Shown here piece after piece: positions 18,111 to 27,249 of a stretch of 64,000 nt of DNA. The notes below the pieces were generated by a model. It had not been told where the DNA came from, made no database searches, and saw only the letters and a program-made list of their open reading frames with translations. The stretch lies in contig NZ_BAZK01000010.1 of assembly GCF_001310815.1 (NCBI RefSeq), positions 124,001 through 188,000 of the forward strand. The letters run 5' to 3'. A program made the translations under genes and the position numbers. The first letter of the stretch is position 1, and each line of letters begins with the position of its first letter. Source of the DNA: Pseudovibrio denitrificans JCM 12308. GTDB lineage: Bacteria; Pseudomonadota; Alphaproteobacteria; Rhizobiales; Stappiaceae.

Positions 18111-19373
18111 TCAAAAAACCGTTCCATCACTGATAATCATCAGGGGTGGAGATCCATCACCTCGTTTTTCAAGGGCAATCTGTCGTCCTGCTGCCCAGGA
18201 GCCACCTTCCAACACACATGCCAGAGGAAGCTGGTCCCGAGAGACAGACAAATCTGCCCGAATCCAATCGGCGAGCTTATCGAGGAGAGCGATCGTCAGG
18301 GCTCTCCATTCAACAACCAGCTCGCTACTTACTTCGTGCTTGTTCAAGGACTGTTGTGGGTCTTTCAGGCGTAGTACGCCTGTGTCCAGAAACAGTCCGC
18401 CGTTGCGATACTCAGCAAGGCCGGTCAAACCATCAATGTTTGCCATCTCAATACCAGCCCACGAGAGAGGTTCAACTAAAGAATAGGCAATCCATTGAGA
18501 AAGTTTGTGAAGAGGCACCAGATTGTCAGTTTTATCCTGAGCTGTGACCTTTGAATGGCGCCAGGTGTCGCCCAGGATCACACCATCGATCTGCTCACGG
18601 TTGGGCCAGATCGGCCCCAGACCATCCAGAACCACTTCCAGAATGCGTTCAGCATCCAAAGGACCGCTCTGCCCTTCTTCATAGAGGACATCGAACAGCC
18701 CGCCCGGACGTGGCTCATCTTCCTTGCCAAACAGATCGTCACGGAGAGAGACGGCCTCCCCTAAGCGGTTCAATAATGACAAGCGACCATCCAGCCCAAT
18801 GAGCTGGTTTTTGTCTGTGACCTGAAGACCCTCTGCGAGTTCGTCTTTGTCCAGGCGGAACAATGTGACGGCATCTGCCCGAAGTGGGTCCAGCGGCTCA
18901 TCGGAGAAGAAACCAGCAGAGAACATGGCCAGTGAGCCGATAGCCAGACCTTCAGAATGCTTGAACGTCTCGCCGGTGATGGCTTCGCGGTACTTCCAGT
19001 TTTCGCCTGCAGCGGCATCAAGCAGGGCTGAGACAATCGCTAGGTCAAAGGCAGCACGGCCCATGCCTTGCACGTCTGAAAAGCGGCGCGCCCCAGCCAG
19101 CATGGCCCAACGGTCGATGCCACCGGTTTCAAAATGGCGCCAACGCGCATGAAACGGGATCTGCCTGTCAGGATAGCTGTTGTCGGTCGCTGCCAGCGTT
19201 CTGCGGGCTGCTTCTGCAAGGTGCGAGAGATCAACGGCAAAGTGCTCAAGTTCGCCCTGCAATCCCAGCTCCAAAAGCATGTGTGAGCGTTCACGTACAG
19301 CTTTTGCGTTGAGCAAGGACAAAGCCTGCGATGCTTGCATCTCCATCTTCGTCGTTTCCTGTCGTTTTGCCAT
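18111..19373 (-). CDS. DUF1688 / URC4 (Urg3) family protein
   Basis: A 420-residue protein I recognise as DUF1688, the family of yeast URC4 and Aspergillus Urg3. Segments such as IPFHARWRHFETGG (about 72) and LVPLHKLSQWIAYSL (about 283) fit. URC4 is required for the URC uracil-degradation route in yeast, which also uses a GTP-cyclohydrolase-II-like URC1 and a uracil phosphoribosyltransferase; its biochemical reaction is not settled. It lies 126 bases upstream of upp, consistent with that route. No URC1 homologue is in the window. Confidence 0.75.
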   Translation of the reverse strand: MAKRQETTKMEMQASQALSLLNAKAVRERSHMLLELGLQGELEHFAVDLSHLAEAARRTLAATDNSYPDRQIPFHARWRHFETGGIDRWAMLAGARRFSDVQGMGRAAFDLAIVSALLDAAAGENWKYREAITGETFKHSEGLAIGSLAMFSAGFFSDEPLDPLRADAVTLFRLDKDELAEGLQVTDKNQLIGLDGRLSLLNRLGEAVSLRDDLFGKEDEPRPGGLFDVLYEEGQSGPLDAERILEVVLDGLGPIWPNREQIDGVILGDTWRHSKVTAQDKTDNLVPLHKLSQWIAYSLVEPLSWAGIEMANIDGLTGLAEYRNGGLFLDTGVLRLKDPQQSLNKHEVSSELVVEWRALTIALLDKLADWIRADLSVSRDQLPLACVLEGGSWAAGRQIALEKRGDGSPPLMIISDGTVF

Positions 19374-19465
19374 GTGAGGCCCGAAAGCACTCGTGTTTCT
19401 GGTTTGCCGGAGTGGTCTTATGCAATATCAGCCCGAAGCCTAAATTGCCCTCGTGGCCTACACTA

Positions 19466-19503
19466 TAAAGCCCGCACCTTTTTATGGAGGTACGGGCTTT
19501 TTT
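19466..19503. terminator. Hairpin between add and the URC4-like gene
   Basis: AAAGCCCG-ACCT pairs with AGGT-CGGGCTTT around an eight-base loop. Six Ts follow on the plus strand and a shorter TTTATA on the minus strand. On the minus strand it would end the deo/add transcript. Confidence 0.6.
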
Positions 19504-19526
19504 CAAGCTACGCTCTGAGGTTTTGA

Positions 19527-19565
19527 GCATAAGAAACCCGGCTATGCCAGTTTTCCCGCTTATGC
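19527..19565. repeat. Palindrome just after add
   Basis: GCATAAG and CTTATGC form perfect seven-base outer arms, with an imperfect inner stem (GGGAAAAC and GGGTTTC). It lies 22 bases after the add stop and has no T run. It could be a REP-like element or an mRNA-end stabiliser. Confidence 0.5.
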
Positions 19566-19586
19566 ACACTCAACTCAAGCAAAAAC

Positions 19587-20588
19587 TCATGCTTCTTCAG
19601 TTAAAGTGTCCAAACGCTTTAGAAGAACCGCACGGGTTTCCTCATCCACGAAGGCTGCTTCCAGCGCGTTCTTCGTGATGGATTTCTGGATGTCGCGGGT
19701 CCAACCAAACACACGAGAGGTTTCCACGTATTCGTGGCCCAAGGTCGTGTGGAAGAATGGCGGGTCATCGGAGTTCAAGGTGATGCGGACACCAGCCTGA
19801 CGCAGCATGTTCACCGGGTGGAAACGCAGGTTGGAGTAAACACCGAGCGCGATGTTGGAATGCGGGCACACCTCAAGGGTGATTTCCTCATCCACCAGAC
19901 GTTGAACCAGTGCTTCATCTTCAACAGCGCGGACACCGTGACCAACACGGGTGATCTTCAGGTAATCCAGTGCATCGCGAACGCTTTCAGCTCCGCCGAA
20001 CTCACCCGCATGTGCGGTGAGGCCCAGACCTGCTTCGCGCGCCATTGCGAAGGCTTTTTCGAAGTCCTTCGCAGGGCCGATACGCTCATCGCCTGCCAGA
20101 CCGAAACCGGTGACCATTGGGTGCGGGTTGTCGATGACGGCTTTGATTGCGCCTTCAACGGACTCAGCACCTTCATGGCGTACGCCGAGAGGTACAAGGC
20201 GGCCTTCGATACCGGTGTCTGCTTTTGCGCGCTCAAGGCCAGCGACAAGGCCTTCCAGATAGGACTGGTAGCTCAGGCCAGCTTTAACAGCGTGGTCCGG
20301 GGAGATGAACACTTCCGCGTAGATCACGCCTTCTGCAGCCAGCATTTTATAGTAGGTTTCAGCGAGTTCTGCGTAGTCGCCAGGGCGACGGAACAGGGAT
20401 GCGGCTACATCGTACTGCTGAATGAAGGTGGTAAAATCATGCCAGCTGTAGGCTCCGTTGGTGTCGAACAGATCACCCAGATCTACATCATAGCGTTGAG
20501 CCAGCTTTCTTACGAGCGTTGGAGGTGCAGCACCTTCAATATGACAGTGCAGTTCAGCGCGTGGCACCACATTCTGCTTTGGTCTCAT
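19587..20588 (-). CDS. add: Adenosine deaminase
   Basis: A 333-residue metal-dependent hydrolase converting (deoxy)adenosine to (deoxy)inosine. Motifs are intact: ELHCHIEGA (two zinc His, about 13), AHAGE (about 197, zinc His and catalytic Glu), RVGHGVRA (about 218) and LNSDDPPFF (about 277, zinc and catalytic Asp). It starts three bases after the PhyH gene stops, so the two are translationally coupled. Confidence 0.93.
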   Translation of the reverse strand: MRPKQNVVPRAELHCHIEGAAPPTLVRKLAQRYDVDLGDLFDTNGAYSWHDFTTFIQQYDVAASLFRRPGDYAELAETYYKMLAAEGVIYAEVFISPDHAVKAGLSYQSYLEGLVAGLERAKADTGIEGRLVPLGVRHEGAESVEGAIKAVIDNPHPMVTGFGLAGDERIGPAKDFEKAFAMAREAGLGLTAHAGEFGGAESVRDALDYLKITRVGHGVRAVEDEALVQRLVDEEITLEVCPHSNIALGVYSNLRFHPVNMLRQAGVRITLNSDDPPFFHTTLGHEYVETSRVFGWTRDIQKSITKNALEAAFVDEETRAVLLKRLDTLTEEA

Positions 20589-20591
20589 TTC

Positions 20592-21467
20592 TTAAAATCC
20601 GTGCATTGGCTTGTCTTTAGCCCGAACAATCCAGTTATCGTCCGACCACTTTGCTGTACCGTCTACCATATGAACTGCATAGGCGTGACGGGATTTGTCA
20701 GAGCGGTTCGGAGCTGACTTGTGCGGCACCAGTCCGTGAAGGATGACGAGGGTTCCTTTCGGGGCGACCAACGGTGCAGCGTCTTCCTCAGATTTTTCGA
20801 GTGGGGTTTCGTCTAGGGTTTCCATCACGAGGGCTTCGCCGTTGTAATGGAAGCGTTTGCGCAGTGGCCCTTTGTGGCCGCCTGGTACGCCATACAAACC
20901 ACCATTGGTTTCATCCGCATCTTCCAAAGCGAACCAGAAGCCTGTGCAGGTCAACGGCGCTGTGTGGAGGAAGGTGGAGTCCTGATGGTTGTTTACTTCG
21001 CCACCAATGTGCGGCGGCTTGAAGATGTACATGGACTGCGCGAGCAATGGCTCTACCAGCCCAACATCTTTCGCAACACGTTCCATCTTGGGGGAACGTG
21101 AGAACTGTTCAAACACCGGGTCATAGTCATGGAGGGCGTGGCCCACCTTGTTCAACGCCTGATGCTTGTCCTTTGTCAGAGCACCATTTTCATCAAATGC
21201 CTCAGCCTCAAAGAAGAAACGGATCTTATCGCCGCTTTCGCGGAAGTAAGCGTCCTTCGCATGGGATTGGGCATTGGTTTCGAAAACGGACGCAACCGAT
21301 GACGGGTCGAATTCATCAATCAGTTGGTTCATGCGTGCTTTGAGCTGATCGCATTCTTCCGGAGATGCAAATCCTTCAAGAACGAGGAAGCCATCTTCTT
21401 CAAACGCCTTCTTCATCTCCGGCGTTAAGCTTCCATCTTGCTGTGCAGTAAACTTGCGAGCCTGCAT
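20592..21467 (-). CDS. Phytanoyl-CoA dioxygenase (PhyH) family protein
   Basis: A 291-residue Fe(II)/2-oxoglutarate oxygenase fold. The metal triad is visible as the His and Asp of NNHQDSTFLH (about 142) plus the distal His in VILHGLVPHKSAPN (about 250). An Arg of the RSDKSRHAYAVH segment would bind 2-oxoglutarate. The substrate is unknown. It sits between deoB and add in a nucleoside-salvage locus and ends four bases before the add start codon, so a nucleoside, nucleobase or sugar substrate is a reasonable guess. A terminator-like hairpin separates it from deoB. Confidence 0.8.
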   Translation of the reverse strand: MQARKFTAQQDGSLTPEMKKAFEEDGFLVLEGFASPEECDQLKARMNQLIDEFDPSSVASVFETNAQSHAKDAYFRESGDKIRFFFEAEAFDENGALTKDKHQALNKVGHALHDYDPVFEQFSRSPKMERVAKDVGLVEPLLAQSMYIFKPPHIGGEVNNHQDSTFLHTAPLTCTGFWFALEDADETNGGLYGVPGGHKGPLRKRFHYNGEALVMETLDETPLEKSEEDAAPLVAPKGTLVILHGLVPHKSAPNRSDKSRHAYAVHMVDGTAKWSDDNWIVRAKDKPMHGF

Positions 21468-21563
21468 GCTGCATTCCCCTCTAATGTAACACGACGGATG
21501 CCTCTCCCTGCATCCTTACCATTTGCAAATCATAGGCAATTCGGAAATATATCGCGGTACACT

Positions 21564-21592
21564 AAACCGGGCAAACGGAGCTTGCCCGGCTT
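21564..21592 (-). terminator. Terminator-like hairpin after deoB
   Basis: AAACCGGGCA pairs with TGCCCGGCTT (one mismatch, nine-base loop). It lies about 25 bases after the restored deoB stop codon, between deoB and the PhyH gene. Confidence 0.65.
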
Positions 21593-21615
21593 ATTTTCAA
21601 ATATGCCGGCTGGAT

Positions 21616-22835
21616 CTACAGAAAACTCTTTCCGTTTTCGCCAGCTGAAATACCAAGATGCTTGGCAACAGACTCACCGATATCAGCAAAAGTCGGGCGT
21701 TTTCCGATGTCGGAACCCTGCTCGCCTTTCACCAGAGCCAGCACAGGCACGTGCTCGCGGGTGTGGTCTGTGCTTTCCAGGTTGGGTCACAACCATGGTC
21801 AGCAGTCAAGACCAGCAGGTCGCCGTCGTTCATCTTTTCGATCATCTCTGGCAGACGCTTATCGAAGTGTTCCAGAGCTGCGGCATAACCCGGCACGTCA
21901 CGGCGGTGGCCGTAGAGCATGTCGAAGTCAACGAAGTTAGAGAACACAAGGTCTCCGTCTTTCGCCAAGTCCATTGCTTCCAAAGTGCGGTCAAAGAGCT
22001 GGTCGTTGCCAGCGCCCTTCAGCAGTTTGGTGATGCCCTGAGCTGCATAGATGTCAGAGATCTTGCCGACTGCAATCACCTGACGACCAGCATCTTCCAG
22101 ACGGTCCAGAACAGTTGGAGCCGGAGGAAGAACAGAGTAGTCGCGACGGTTTGCAGTACGCTCGAAGCCAGCTTCTTTAGATCCAACAAACGGACGGGCA
22201 ATCACACGACCGATGTTGTAATCGTCCACCAATGTGCGGCACTTCACGCAGAGGTCCAACAGGCGCTCAAGGCCAAAGCTCTCTTCGTGTGCTGCAATCT
22301 GCAGAACGCTGTCCGCAGAGGTGTAGATGATTGGCTTGCCGGTTTTGACGTGCTCTTCACCGAACTCTTCAATAACGACAGTACCGGAACCATGTGTCAG
22401 GCACAGAACGCCTGGCAGCTCACCCACTTCGATGATCTTTTCGACCAGCTCAGCAGGGAAAGATGGGTTTTCATCAGGGAAGTAGCCCCAGTCGAAAGTG
22501 ACTGGTACGCCAGCGATTTCCCAGTGACCGGATGGTGTGTCTTTGCCGTTGGAAACTTCAGCAGCAAAACCCCAATGGGATTCTGGAGTGCCGGAGAAAT
22601 CCAGACCTTTAACGTCTTTGCCAGTGGATGCACGAGCGGCAGCGCCCAGTCCAAGACGATCCATGTTAGGCAGAGACAGAGGACCGCTGCGCAGACCTTC
22701 TTTATCGCCTTTACCTTCTGCACATGCATCGGCAATGTGACCGAGGGTGTCGGAGCCGACATCGCCAAACTTGTCAGCGTCGTCGGCTGCGCCGATACCG
22801 AAGCTGTCGAGTACACACATAATTGCGCGTGGCAT
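21616..22835 (-). CDS. deoB: Phosphopentomutase (frameshifted near the end)
   Basis: DeoB converts (deoxy)ribose-1-phosphate to the 5-phosphate. It is an alkaline-phosphatase-superfamily metalloenzyme with [14 protein letters not shown] and SDTLGH at the start, DTPSGHWE (about 100) and [11 protein letters not shown] (about 345). As read, the frame ends at 21729 in a nonsense tail. Adding one G near 21772 restores [14 protein letters not shown] and runs on to [13 protein letters not shown] and a C-terminal GKSFL at 21618. The restored length is 406 residues, normal for the family. Confidence 0.93.
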
Positions 22836-22934
22836 TCGCGTTTCCTTAAGTCTTTGGAGGACAGCTCTCAGTCAGATAATGTCTGCTCTAATGAGGTGAG
22901 AGGCTGTCCTACCAGTTAATTATTGCTGCGCTGA

Positions 22935-24251
22935 TTAAGGCGCAATACGGTCACGGATGGTGTCGAACTCTTTGACGTCCGCTGCAGAACCGAAGGTGTA
23001 AGCGTCACGCAGAACTTTCTCTGCACGCTCTACCTGATCTTCGGTGTGTGCATGGATGATAGCGATTGGAGTTTCGCTATCTACGGATGTGCCAACACCA
23101 GCGATGTCTGTGAGGCCAACAGCAGGATCGATTTCGTCCGCTGCTGCACGACGACCACCGCCGAGTTCAACAACTGCAAGACCAACTGCACGTGCATCAA
23201 CACCAGTAACCAGAGACGCTTCCGGCATGTAAACTGGACGCTGGATCGGAGCCTTCGCAAGGTATGCTTCTGGCTTCTCCATGAAGTCGTTAGGACCGCC
23301 GAGTTCACCGACCATCTTGCCGAAGAGTTCAGCTGCCTTACCAGAGGTGAAGGCTTCTTCCATCTTCTTCTTACCGTCATCAACGGAGTCAGCAAGACCT
23401 GAGTTGGCAAGACCTTCTGCACCAATTGCAACGGTCACATCCCACAGACGATTGTCGACGTGGGTGCCTTTCAGGAAGTCTACAGCGTTCTGAACTTCGA
23501 TCGCGTTACCAGCTGCAGATGCCAGAGACTCGTTCATATCTGTCAGCAATGCGGTGGTTTTAAGACCAGCGCCGTTTGCAACAAGAACGAGGCTTTCAGC
23601 CAGAGCTTTTGCGTCTTCGTAGTTCGCCATGAATGCGCCGGTGCCCCACTTAACGTCGAGAACCAGAGTTTCAAGGCCAGCTGCCAGCTTCTTGGAGAGG
23701 ATGGATGCGGTGATGAGATCAATGCTCTCAACAGTCGCGGTCACATCACGGATACCGTAGAAGCGCTTGTCAGCAGGTGCGAGGTCACCAGTCTGGCCGA
23801 TGATCGCACAACCAACTTCACGAACAACCTTGCGGAACAGTTCGTTGGATGGTTTTGCAGAGTAGCCAGGAATGGTTTCCAGCTTGTCCAGAGTACCACC
23901 GGTGTGGCCGAGGCCACGACCGGAGATCATTGGAACTGCAGCACCGTTTGCAGCCAGTGCAGGTGCGAGCATCAAAGACACGTTATCGCCAACACCACCA
24001 GTGGAGTGCTTGTCAACGATTGGTGCTTCGATGTCGGACCAGTCGAGAACGTCACCGCTGTCACGCATGCCGAGGGTCAGAGCGACGCGCTCGTCAACGC
24101 TGAGACCTTTGAAGAACACAGCCATTGCCAGAGCAGCAACCTGTCCTTCAGTTACGCTGTTATCGGTGATGCCCTTTACGAAGAATTGAATTTCTTCTGC
24201 AGTCAGGACTTCGCCTTCACGTTTCTTACGAACGATTTCTTGAGGAAGCAT
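22935..24251 (-). CDS. deoA: Thymidine phosphorylase
   Basis: A 438-residue protein with the family signature [13 protein letters not shown] (about 84) and [16 protein letters not shown] (about 112). It phosphorolyses thymidine and deoxyuridine to the free base and deoxyribose-1-phosphate. The start ATG at 24251 falls just beyond the restored deoC stop (TGATATG). As read, the frame is open through both genes, so they look fused; see deoC. The product feeds DeoB. Confidence 0.93.
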   Translation of the reverse strand: MLPQEIVRKKREGEVLTAEEIQFFVKGITDNSVTEGQVAALAMAVFFKGLSVDERVALTLGMRDSGDVLDWSDIEAPIVDKHSTGGVGDNVSLMLAPALAANGAAVPMISGRGLGHTGGTLDKLETIPGYSAKPSNELFRKVVREVGCAIIGQTGDLAPADKRFYGIRDVTATVESIDLITASILSKKLAAGLETLVLDVKWGTGAFMANYEDAKALAESLVLVANGAGLKTTALLTDMNESLASAAGNAIEVQNAVDFLKGTHVDNRLWDVTVAIGAEGLANSGLADSVDDGKKKMEEAFTSGKAAELFGKMVGELGGPNDFMEKPEAYLAKAPIQRPVYMPEASLVTGVDARAVGLAVVELGGGRRAAADEIDPAVGLTDIAGVGTSVDSETPIAIIHAHTEDQVERAEKVLRDAYTFGSAADVKEFDTIRDRIAP

Positions 24252-24252
24252 A

Positions 24253-25031
24253 TCAGTAGGTCTCTTTAGTGTCGTTATCACGGCCTTCGATGCCAGCGAG
24301 CACTGCGTCGAGCAGGCACTTGCGCCGAAACGGAACGTTGCTGAAGATACCCAGTTGCTGCCCATCAGTTCGTCAGCCAGTTTCAGGTATTCAGCTGCTT
24401 CTTCTACAGTGCGCACACCACCAGCTGGCTTGAAACCAACTACACGGTGATCTTCCTTGGAAGTTTCACGCAGAACATTGAGCATGATTTCTGCAGCTTC
24501 GAGAGTCGCGTTGACTTTCACCTTGCCTGTGGAGGTTTTGATGAAGTCTGCACCCTGCGCAATAGAAATTTCAGAAGCCAGGTGGATCAGACGAGGATCC
24601 TTCAGCTCACCGGTTTCAAGGATAACCTTGAGCTGTGCTGGAGCCGGAATTGCGTCACGAACCTGTTTGATCTGATCTTCAGCGAAACCACGACGGCCTT
24701 CAGCGAATGCGCGATATGGCATGACGAGGTCAATTTCGTCCGCGCCGTCAGCGAGAGCCTGTTTGGTTTCTTCGATCACTGCTGCTGTGTCTTCACCGCC
24801 AGCCGGGAAGTTTACAACGGTTGCGATGCGAACCGGAGAGTTCTTCAGCAGTTCAGCTGCCTGCTTAATAAAGCGAGGCCAGATGCAGATGGCTGCAGTG
24901 TGCCCGTAAGGTGTAGAGGAGCGCTCAATAAGTGCTGCTACATCTTCTGCGGTGCAGTCATCGTTCAGGTTGGTTAGATCGATAAGTCCTAGAGCACGCT
25001 TTGCTATTTCTTTTGTTGATGCTTCGGTCAT
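24253..25031 (-). CDS. deoC: Deoxyribose-phosphate aldolase (frameshifted, falsely fused to deoA)
   Basis: DeoC splits deoxyribose-5-phosphate to acetaldehyde and glyceraldehyde-3-phosphate. The Schiff-base Lys lies in [10 protein letters not shown] (about 166), and [10 protein letters not shown] (about 200) is the second catalytic Lys region. Near 24317 the frame changes from FRFGAS to a Cys/Ser-rich linker that reads through into deoA. Adding one G restores [17 protein letters not shown] and a proper stop at 24253, giving 259 residues. The start at 25031 has AAGGA upstream and lies 14 bases after punA ends. Confidence 0.93.
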
Positions 25032-25045
25032 TTTGCCAGTTTCCT

Positions 25046-25852
25046 TCAAGCCATGTTTTTGAGGAAGGCACGCAAAATCTTTTTGATCTTGGCCGCTCCA
25101 AGCGGGGCCATTTCCTTGGTTTCATCATGAGAGAGGCCGTGGGCTTGTAGGCCAGCTCCCATATTGGTGATGGTGGAGATTGCTGCGACGCGCATGCCGA
25201 GGAAGCGAGACATAATCACTTCCGGTACGGTGGACATGCCAACGGCATCAGCACCGAGCACCTGAGACATGCGAATTTCTGCCGGGGTCTCGAAAGACGG
25301 ACCGGAGAACCACATGTAGACGCCCTCTTCGAGATCTTCACCAACTTCAGCAGCTGCTTTTTTGAGCTGCTCACGAAGCTCTGGGTCGTATGCGGCGGAA
25401 AGGTCGAGGAAACGACTCTCGTCTTCTTCGCCGATGAGCGGGTTCAGACCAGACCAGTTGATGTGGTCGTTGATCAGCATTGGAGAACCCGGTTTGATGT
25501 TTTCACGCAGGGAACCCGCAGCATTGGTTGCAACGATTGTTTCACAGCCAAGTGCTTTGAGGGTCTCAAGCGGAGTGCGCATTACGGATGGGTTGCCGCT
25601 CTCATAGTAGTGTGCACGACCGGACAGAATAACGACCGGAACACCTTCCAGAGTGCCTGCAACCAGCTCACTTGCGTGCGCGGTAACAGAAGAGACAGGG
25701 AAACCGGTGAGGCGGTTGTATGGAACGCGTACTGCGTCTTCCACTTCCTCAGCCAGGGAACCCAGACCAGAACCGAGGATCATCCCAACTTTGTAATCAC
25801 CTGGGCGAGCAGCGCGTACAATTTCCGCTGATTCCTTACCAAATCCGCTCAT
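25046..25852 (-). CDS. punA: Purine nucleoside phosphorylase
   Basis: A 268-residue trimeric-type PNP (family 2) phosphorolysing inosine, guanosine and their deoxy forms. Visible motifs are [10 protein letters not shown] near the start, the phosphate-binding SGRAHYYE (about 78), [17 protein letters not shown] and [13 protein letters not shown] (about 178). The ATG at 25852 lies two bases beyond the cdd stop codon. Confidence 0.93.
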   Translation of the reverse strand: MSGFGKESAEIVRAARPGDYKVGMILGSGLGSLAEEVEDAVRVPYNRLTGFPVSSVTAHASELVAGTLEGVPVVILSGRAHYYESGNPSVMRTPLETLKALGCETIVATNAAGSLRENIKPGSPMLINDHINWSGLNPLIGEEDESRFLDLSAAYDPELREQLKKAAAEVGEDLEEGVYMWFSGPSFETPAEIRMSQVLGADAVGMSTVPEVIMSRFLGMRVAAISTITNMGAGLQAHGLSHDETKEMAPLGAAKIKKILRAFLKNMA

Positions 25853-25854
25853 AA

Positions 25855-26259
25855 TCAATCCTCAATCTGTTCATTCAATTCAAAGCCAGCAGGCAGCAGT
25901 TCTTCCATGGTGAAGGTTTTACGCAGACCTTCTAGATTGGCTACATGGATCTTGATCTGCTTGTTGCTCGCAAATTCCGAAAGTTTTTGACGACAACCAC
26001 CACATGGTGTGCACAGCGCGGCGTCTGCCAGAACTACAACTTCATCAATTTTGGAGGAGCCACCGCGGATCATGGCCGCGATTGCTCCGCCTTCAGCACA
26101 GGTGCCTTCCGGGTAGGCGCCGTTTTCGACGTTACACCCGGAGACCACTTTGCCATCAGAGGTGAGCAATGCAGCGCCCACCTTGAAGTTGGAGTATGGC
26201 GCATAGGCGGTTTCTCGCGCCGCCTTTGCTTCTTCGAAAAGCTTGTCAAATGCGCTCAT
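25855..26259 (-). CDS. cdd: Cytidine deaminase
   Basis: A 134-residue homotetrameric-type enzyme turning (deoxy)cytidine into (deoxy)uridine. The zinc site is TCAEGGAIAAM (first Cys, catalytic Glu) plus PCGGCRQKL (two Cys). CNVENGAYP matches the substrate-binding region. It lies 11 bases after the second permease gene and two bases before punA. Confidence 0.94.
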   Translation of the reverse strand: MSAFDKLFEEAKAARETAYAPYSNFKVGAALLTSDGKVVSGCNVENGAYPEGTCAEGGAIAAMIRGGSSKIDEVVVLADAALCTPCGGCRQKLSEFASNKQIKIHVANLEGLRKTFTMEELLPAGFELNEQIED

Positions 26260-26270
26260 TATTATTGTCC

Positions 26271-27239
26271 TTATGTACGCTCTTTAACGTAAGGGATACC
26301 AGATGCCTTCGGTGGGATTGCGCGACCGATGAAGCCGGCAAGAAGAACCACAGTCAGCACGTACGGCAGAGCCTGGAAGACCTGAACAGGTACTTCGCCA
26401 ATTCCAGGAATTTCCTGGCCCTGAAGACGGATTGCCAATGCATCAAGGAAGCCGAAGAGGAGACAGGTGAACATGGCGTTCACTGGCTTCCACTTAGCGA
26501 AGATAAGAGCTGCCAGAGCAATAAAGCCCTTACCCGCACTCATGTCCTTAATAAAACCAGCGCCCTGCGCAACAGACAGGTAAGCACCGGAGAACCCGCA
26601 GAGAATACCACAGATGATTGTCGCACGGTAACGTAGCAGTGTTACTGATAGACCCGCAGTATCAGCAGCGGAAGGGTTCTCGCCTACTGCGCGAAGACGC
26701 AGGCCGAAGCGTGTTCTGAACACGATCCACCAGGTCAACGGTACGGCAGCAAAGGATGCATAAACCAGGATGTTGTGACCGGAGATCAGATCTGCATAGA
26801 TCGGGCCGAGCACAGGGACGTTCGCCAGAGTATCAGCGAATGGCAATGTAATGCTTTCAAAGCGTGTTGCTGGAGACAGCGCCGGAGTCCGACCACCTTG
26901 AGAGAACCATGCCTGACCAAGCAATACGGTCAGACCAGCTGCAAGGAAGTTGATCGCCACACCAGACACCACCTGGTTACCGCGCTGGCTGATGGATGCA
27001 TAACCGTGCACCAGTGCCAGAAGAACGGAAACGATGATGCCCGCAAGAAGGCCGATCCATGGGCTCTGGAAAACATAGGCCGCTGCAGCTGCTGCGAATG
27101 CAGCGCCGAGGATCTTACCTTCCAGACCAATGTCGACGATACCGGAACGCTCTGAGAACAGGCCAGCAAGGCACGCAAACAGAAGAGGAGTTGACAGGCG
27201 GAATGTACTGTCGAGAACAAGAATGATTGTGTCTAACAT
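26271..27239 (-). CDS. Nucleoside-type ABC transporter permease 2
   Basis: A 322-residue permease of the branched-chain/simple-sugar (BPD_transp_2) family, with eight or more hydrophobic segments. LRAVGENPSAADTAG (about 185) is the usual cytoplasmic coupling loop. Partnered with the upstream permease, ATPase and BMP-type binding protein, it forms an importer like B. subtilis NupPQ-NupO-NupN, probably for nucleosides given the catabolic genes downstream. It is intact, unlike its partner. Confidence 0.88.
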   Translation of the reverse strand: MLDTIILVLDSTFRLSTPLLFACLAGLFSERSGIVDIGLEGKILGAAFAAAAAAYVFQSPWIGLLAGIIVSVLLALVHGYASISQRGNQVVSGVAINFLAAGLTVLLGQAWFSQGGRTPALSPATRFESITLPFADTLANVPVLGPIYADLISGHNILVYASFAAVPLTWWIVFRTRFGLRLRAVGENPSAADTAGLSVTLLRYRATIICGILCGFSGAYLSVAQGAGFIKDMSAGKGFIALAALIFAKWKPVNAMFTCLLFGFLDALAIRLQGQEIPGIGEVPVQVFQALPYVLTVVLLAGFIGRAIPPKASGIPYVKERT

Positions 27240-27249
27240 GTCCGTCTCC

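Noticed and set aside
21438-22919. 493-codon plus-strand frame opposite deoB
   Set aside because: It is antisense to a clear deoB gene, and its protein has no recognisable domain or usual composition.
22935-25031. Bifunctional DeoC-DeoA enzyme
   Set aside because: One restored base yields two normal-length proteins with a standard junction.
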